6,559 nucleotides of DNA from Verrucomicrobiota bacterium (GTDB taxonomy: Bacteria > Verrucomicrobiota > Verrucomicrobiia > Verrucomicrobiales > Verrucomicrobiaceae): assembly GCA_023428335.1 (NCBI GenBank), contig JAEYYS010000390.1, positions 1 through 6,559 on the forward strand. Direction: 5' to 3'. A program made the translations under genes and the position numbers. Under the pieces are notes generated by a model. That model searched no databases, was not told the origin of the DNA, and worked only from the letters and a program-made list of their open reading frames with translations. Position 1 is the stretch's first letter, and every line of letters starts with the position of its first letter. Positions 5,291 to 6,559 of the stretch are shown here, piece by piece.

Positions 5291-6559
5291 CTCGTCGAGC
5301 CGCCAGTCGCCGCCGGTTTTTTCGACGAGCTGGGTCTTGATCTGGTCGAACGACATGCCGCGGAAGTAGGCGTGCATGTACAGCCGCTGCTTGCGTGCCA
5401 GCAGGTTCTCCCGGACGATGCCGATCTGGCCGAAATCGACCCGGTCCTGGAAGTCGGCAAACCAGTAGAGGGCATCCGCCGAACGCACCTGGTCGCTGAG
5501 CAGGGCGAGCCAGGCATAGGAGGTGCCGACGTTGTGGATGTAATAGGTCTGCGGCCGGCGCGACAGCACGCGGAAGACTTCCTCGTTGGGGATGGGGTCT
5601 TTGCGGTCGATGCGGAACTTGCGCACGGCATCGTAAGTGGCGCCGTCGAGACGCCAGAACTTCTCGAAATCCTCGCGCGAGGTGGGGAAGACGGCGTCGC
5701 CCTCCAGTCCGCGCGGCGGCGGAGCATCCAGCCCGCAGCCGTAGTAGAGCACGACAACGCTGCCCTTGGCGACCTTGTCGACCTCGGTGAGCACGCGCGG
5801 CAGGTGCGGCGCCATCGAGCCGGAGACGTCCAGCACGACCGCCAGACGCCGCGCCTTGATCTGCATGCCGAAGAGCGAGAAGGGCTGGAAGGTGATGCCG
5901 TCGCGCCCGCCCAAGCCCATGCCGCGACCGAAACCGCCGCCGGCGCCGGCCAGGCCCATGCCGCCGCCGATGCGACCGCCGTCGAGCAGGCTGCTGGCCT
6001 GCGGCAGTTCCATGAGGTCGGGCGCATCATCCGGCAGGACCAGATCGGAGAGGGCGTTGGCGACGCCGAGTTTGCGCATCGGTACCGGCTTTTTCAGCCA
6101 GGGATTTTTCTTCTGCTGGACGCGGTGCTGCAATTCCTGCGAGGCCTGCGCGCCTTGGGTGGTGCCGCCGCCGGAGAGGAAGTCGACCTGCTCGCTGGTG
6201 ACCTGATTGACGACAATCCAAGCGGCGCTCAGCAGCAGCACGGCATGCACGGCAAGGCTGGTTGCCAGGCCGCGGCCGCCCCAGCGCTCCCAGTACCGGC
6301 GCCAAAGCTGCGCTGCCGGTGAGGCGGAGGCCGACGGGTCGGCCTTTTCGGCTTTCTCAGACTCGTCTGACCTGTCTGACTTGTCTGACTTGTCTGACTT
6401 GTCGGCCGGTTCGGCCGGTTCGGACGGCTCGGATGTTTTCGGGGACTCTCGGGTTTCAGCGTTTTCCGGTGCATCGGGAGGGGCAGGAGCTGGGTCCTGG
6501 GGCTGTTCCGGCGCCGGTTCCGGGGCGGGTTCAGGATCGGGGGCACGGCGACCAATCAC
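5288..6559 (-). CDS. Membrane-anchored von Willebrand factor A (vWA) domain protein, 5' end at window edge
   Basis: At least 423 residues are visible. Residues 1-86 are low complexity: Pro/Glu/Ala repeats, then Ser-Asp-Lys triplets. One membrane helix follows (about 98-118, containing SLAVH). After it come a charged linker, a glycine-rich stretch (194-219) and a vWA-like domain from about 232. The MIDAS metal site looks complete: DVSGSM (Asp244, Ser246, Ser248), with probable later ligands Thr346 in VGTSYAW and Asp369 in WFADF. vWA domains bind partner proteins through this metal; no specific role can be assigned. The expected topology is N-terminus inside and vWA domain in the periplasm. The helix motif SxxxH matches the pattern in TonB and TolA helices, hinting at an ExbB/ExbD- or TolQ/TolR-type partner. 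The first visible codon is GTG at 6559; no other good start occurs before the helix, so the true start is there or beyond the edge. It converges on lepB, 4 bp apart. Confidence 0.85.
   Translation of the reverse strand: MIGRRAPDPEPAPEPAPEQPQDPAPAPPDAPENAETRESPKTSEPSEPAEPADKSDKSDKSDRSDESEKAEKADPSASASPAAQLWRRYWERWGGRGLATSLAVHAVLLLSAAWIVVNQVTSEQVDFLSGGGTTQGAQASQELQHRVQQKKNPWLKKPVPMRKLGVANALSDLVLPDDAPDLMELPQASSLLDGGRIGGGMGLAGAGGGFGRGMGLGGRDGITFQPFSLFGMQIKARRLAVVLDVSGSMAPHLPRVLTEVDKVAKGSVVVLYYGCGLDAPPPRGLEGDAVFPTSREDFEKFWRLDGATYDAVRKFRIDRKDPIPNEEVFRVLSRRPQTYYIHNVGTSYAWLALLSDQVRSADALYWFADFQDRVDFGQIGIVRENLLARKQRLYMHAYFRGMSFDQIKTQLVEKTGGDWRLDE
5291..5329. repeat. Perfect 8-bp inverted repeat with T-rich loop at the 3' end of the vWA gene
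   Basis: CTCGTCGA at 5291-5298 is the exact reverse complement of TCGACGAG at 5322-5329, leaving a 23-nt loop that includes six T. It lies inside the last codons of the vWA gene and directly abuts the stem-loop at 5266-5290. It may contribute to transcript 3' structure of the convergent genes, or may be a coincidence of GC-rich coding sequence. Confidence 0.25.
6365..6400 (-). repeat. In-frame 9-bp tandem repeat encoding Ser-Asp-Lys triplets
   Basis: Four head-to-tail copies of a 9-bp unit (GTCTGACTT on the plus strand; the first copy reads GTCTGACCT) encode (K/R)SD at residues 54-65 of the vWA protein. A second degenerate 9-bp repeat follows at about 6402-6430, encoding Glu-Pro-Ala and Glu-Pro-Ser triplets. 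Because the unit is a multiple of three, copy-number change would lengthen or shorten the cytoplasmic segment without a frameshift. Confidence 0.85.

Noticed and set aside
5372..6322. Open reading frame of 316 codons on the plus strand opposite the vWA gene
   Set aside because: The minus-strand frame has a membrane helix and MIDAS motif; the plus-strand frame has neither and is a shadow.

Overview
The window is GC-rich, densely coding bacterial chromosome with five protein genes, two of them cut by the window edges. I see no rRNA, tRNA, insertion sequence or CRISPR array. Three features point to the Planctomycetota-Verrucomicrobiota-Chlamydiota group, most likely Verrucomicrobiota. These are the long type I signal peptidase with an N-terminal helical extension and a large insertion, the SucA N-terminus with an FFEGFELG motif, and the membrane-anchored, glycine-rich von Willebrand factor A (vWA) protein. 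This placement rests on remembered family architecture, not on a search, and is moderate at best.

Layout, left to right. (1) 1-1588, minus strand: the N-terminal 529 residues of sucA, the 2-oxoglutarate dehydrogenase E1 subunit of the TCA cycle; the rest lies off the left edge. (2) 1589-1805: a 217-bp divergent intergenic region with a TTGACA-containing sigma-70-like promoter reading rightward and an imperfect dyad close to the sucA start. (3) 1806-2639, plus: a multi-pass membrane protein with an HEXXH zinc motif (HEVSH), probably an M50/site-2-protease-like metalloprotease. (4) 2681-4057, plus: xseA, the exonuclease VII large subunit. (5) 4090-5283, plus: lepB, type I signal peptidase, with its Ser/Lys dyad intact and a large lineage-type insertion. 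(6) 5288-6559, minus: a vWA-domain protein with a low-complexity N-terminal segment, one membrane helix and a complete-looking MIDAS motif. It converges on lepB with only 4 bp between the stop codons, and its 5' end is at or beyond the right edge.

The three plus-strand genes have short gaps (41 and 32 bp) and look like one operon driven from the promoter at about 1753-1780. Two of its products are membrane proteases, one for signal-peptide cleavage and one putatively intramembrane; xseA is a DNA-repair gene with no evident functional tie to them. SucA and the vWA protein are transcribed away from or against this operon and are probably independent units.

Most of the window is ordinary housekeeping. 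The parts most worth a second look are the vWA protein, whose membrane helix carries a TonB/TolA-like SxxxH motif; the uncharacterised HEXXH membrane protein; and the roughly 120-residue insertion in LepB.
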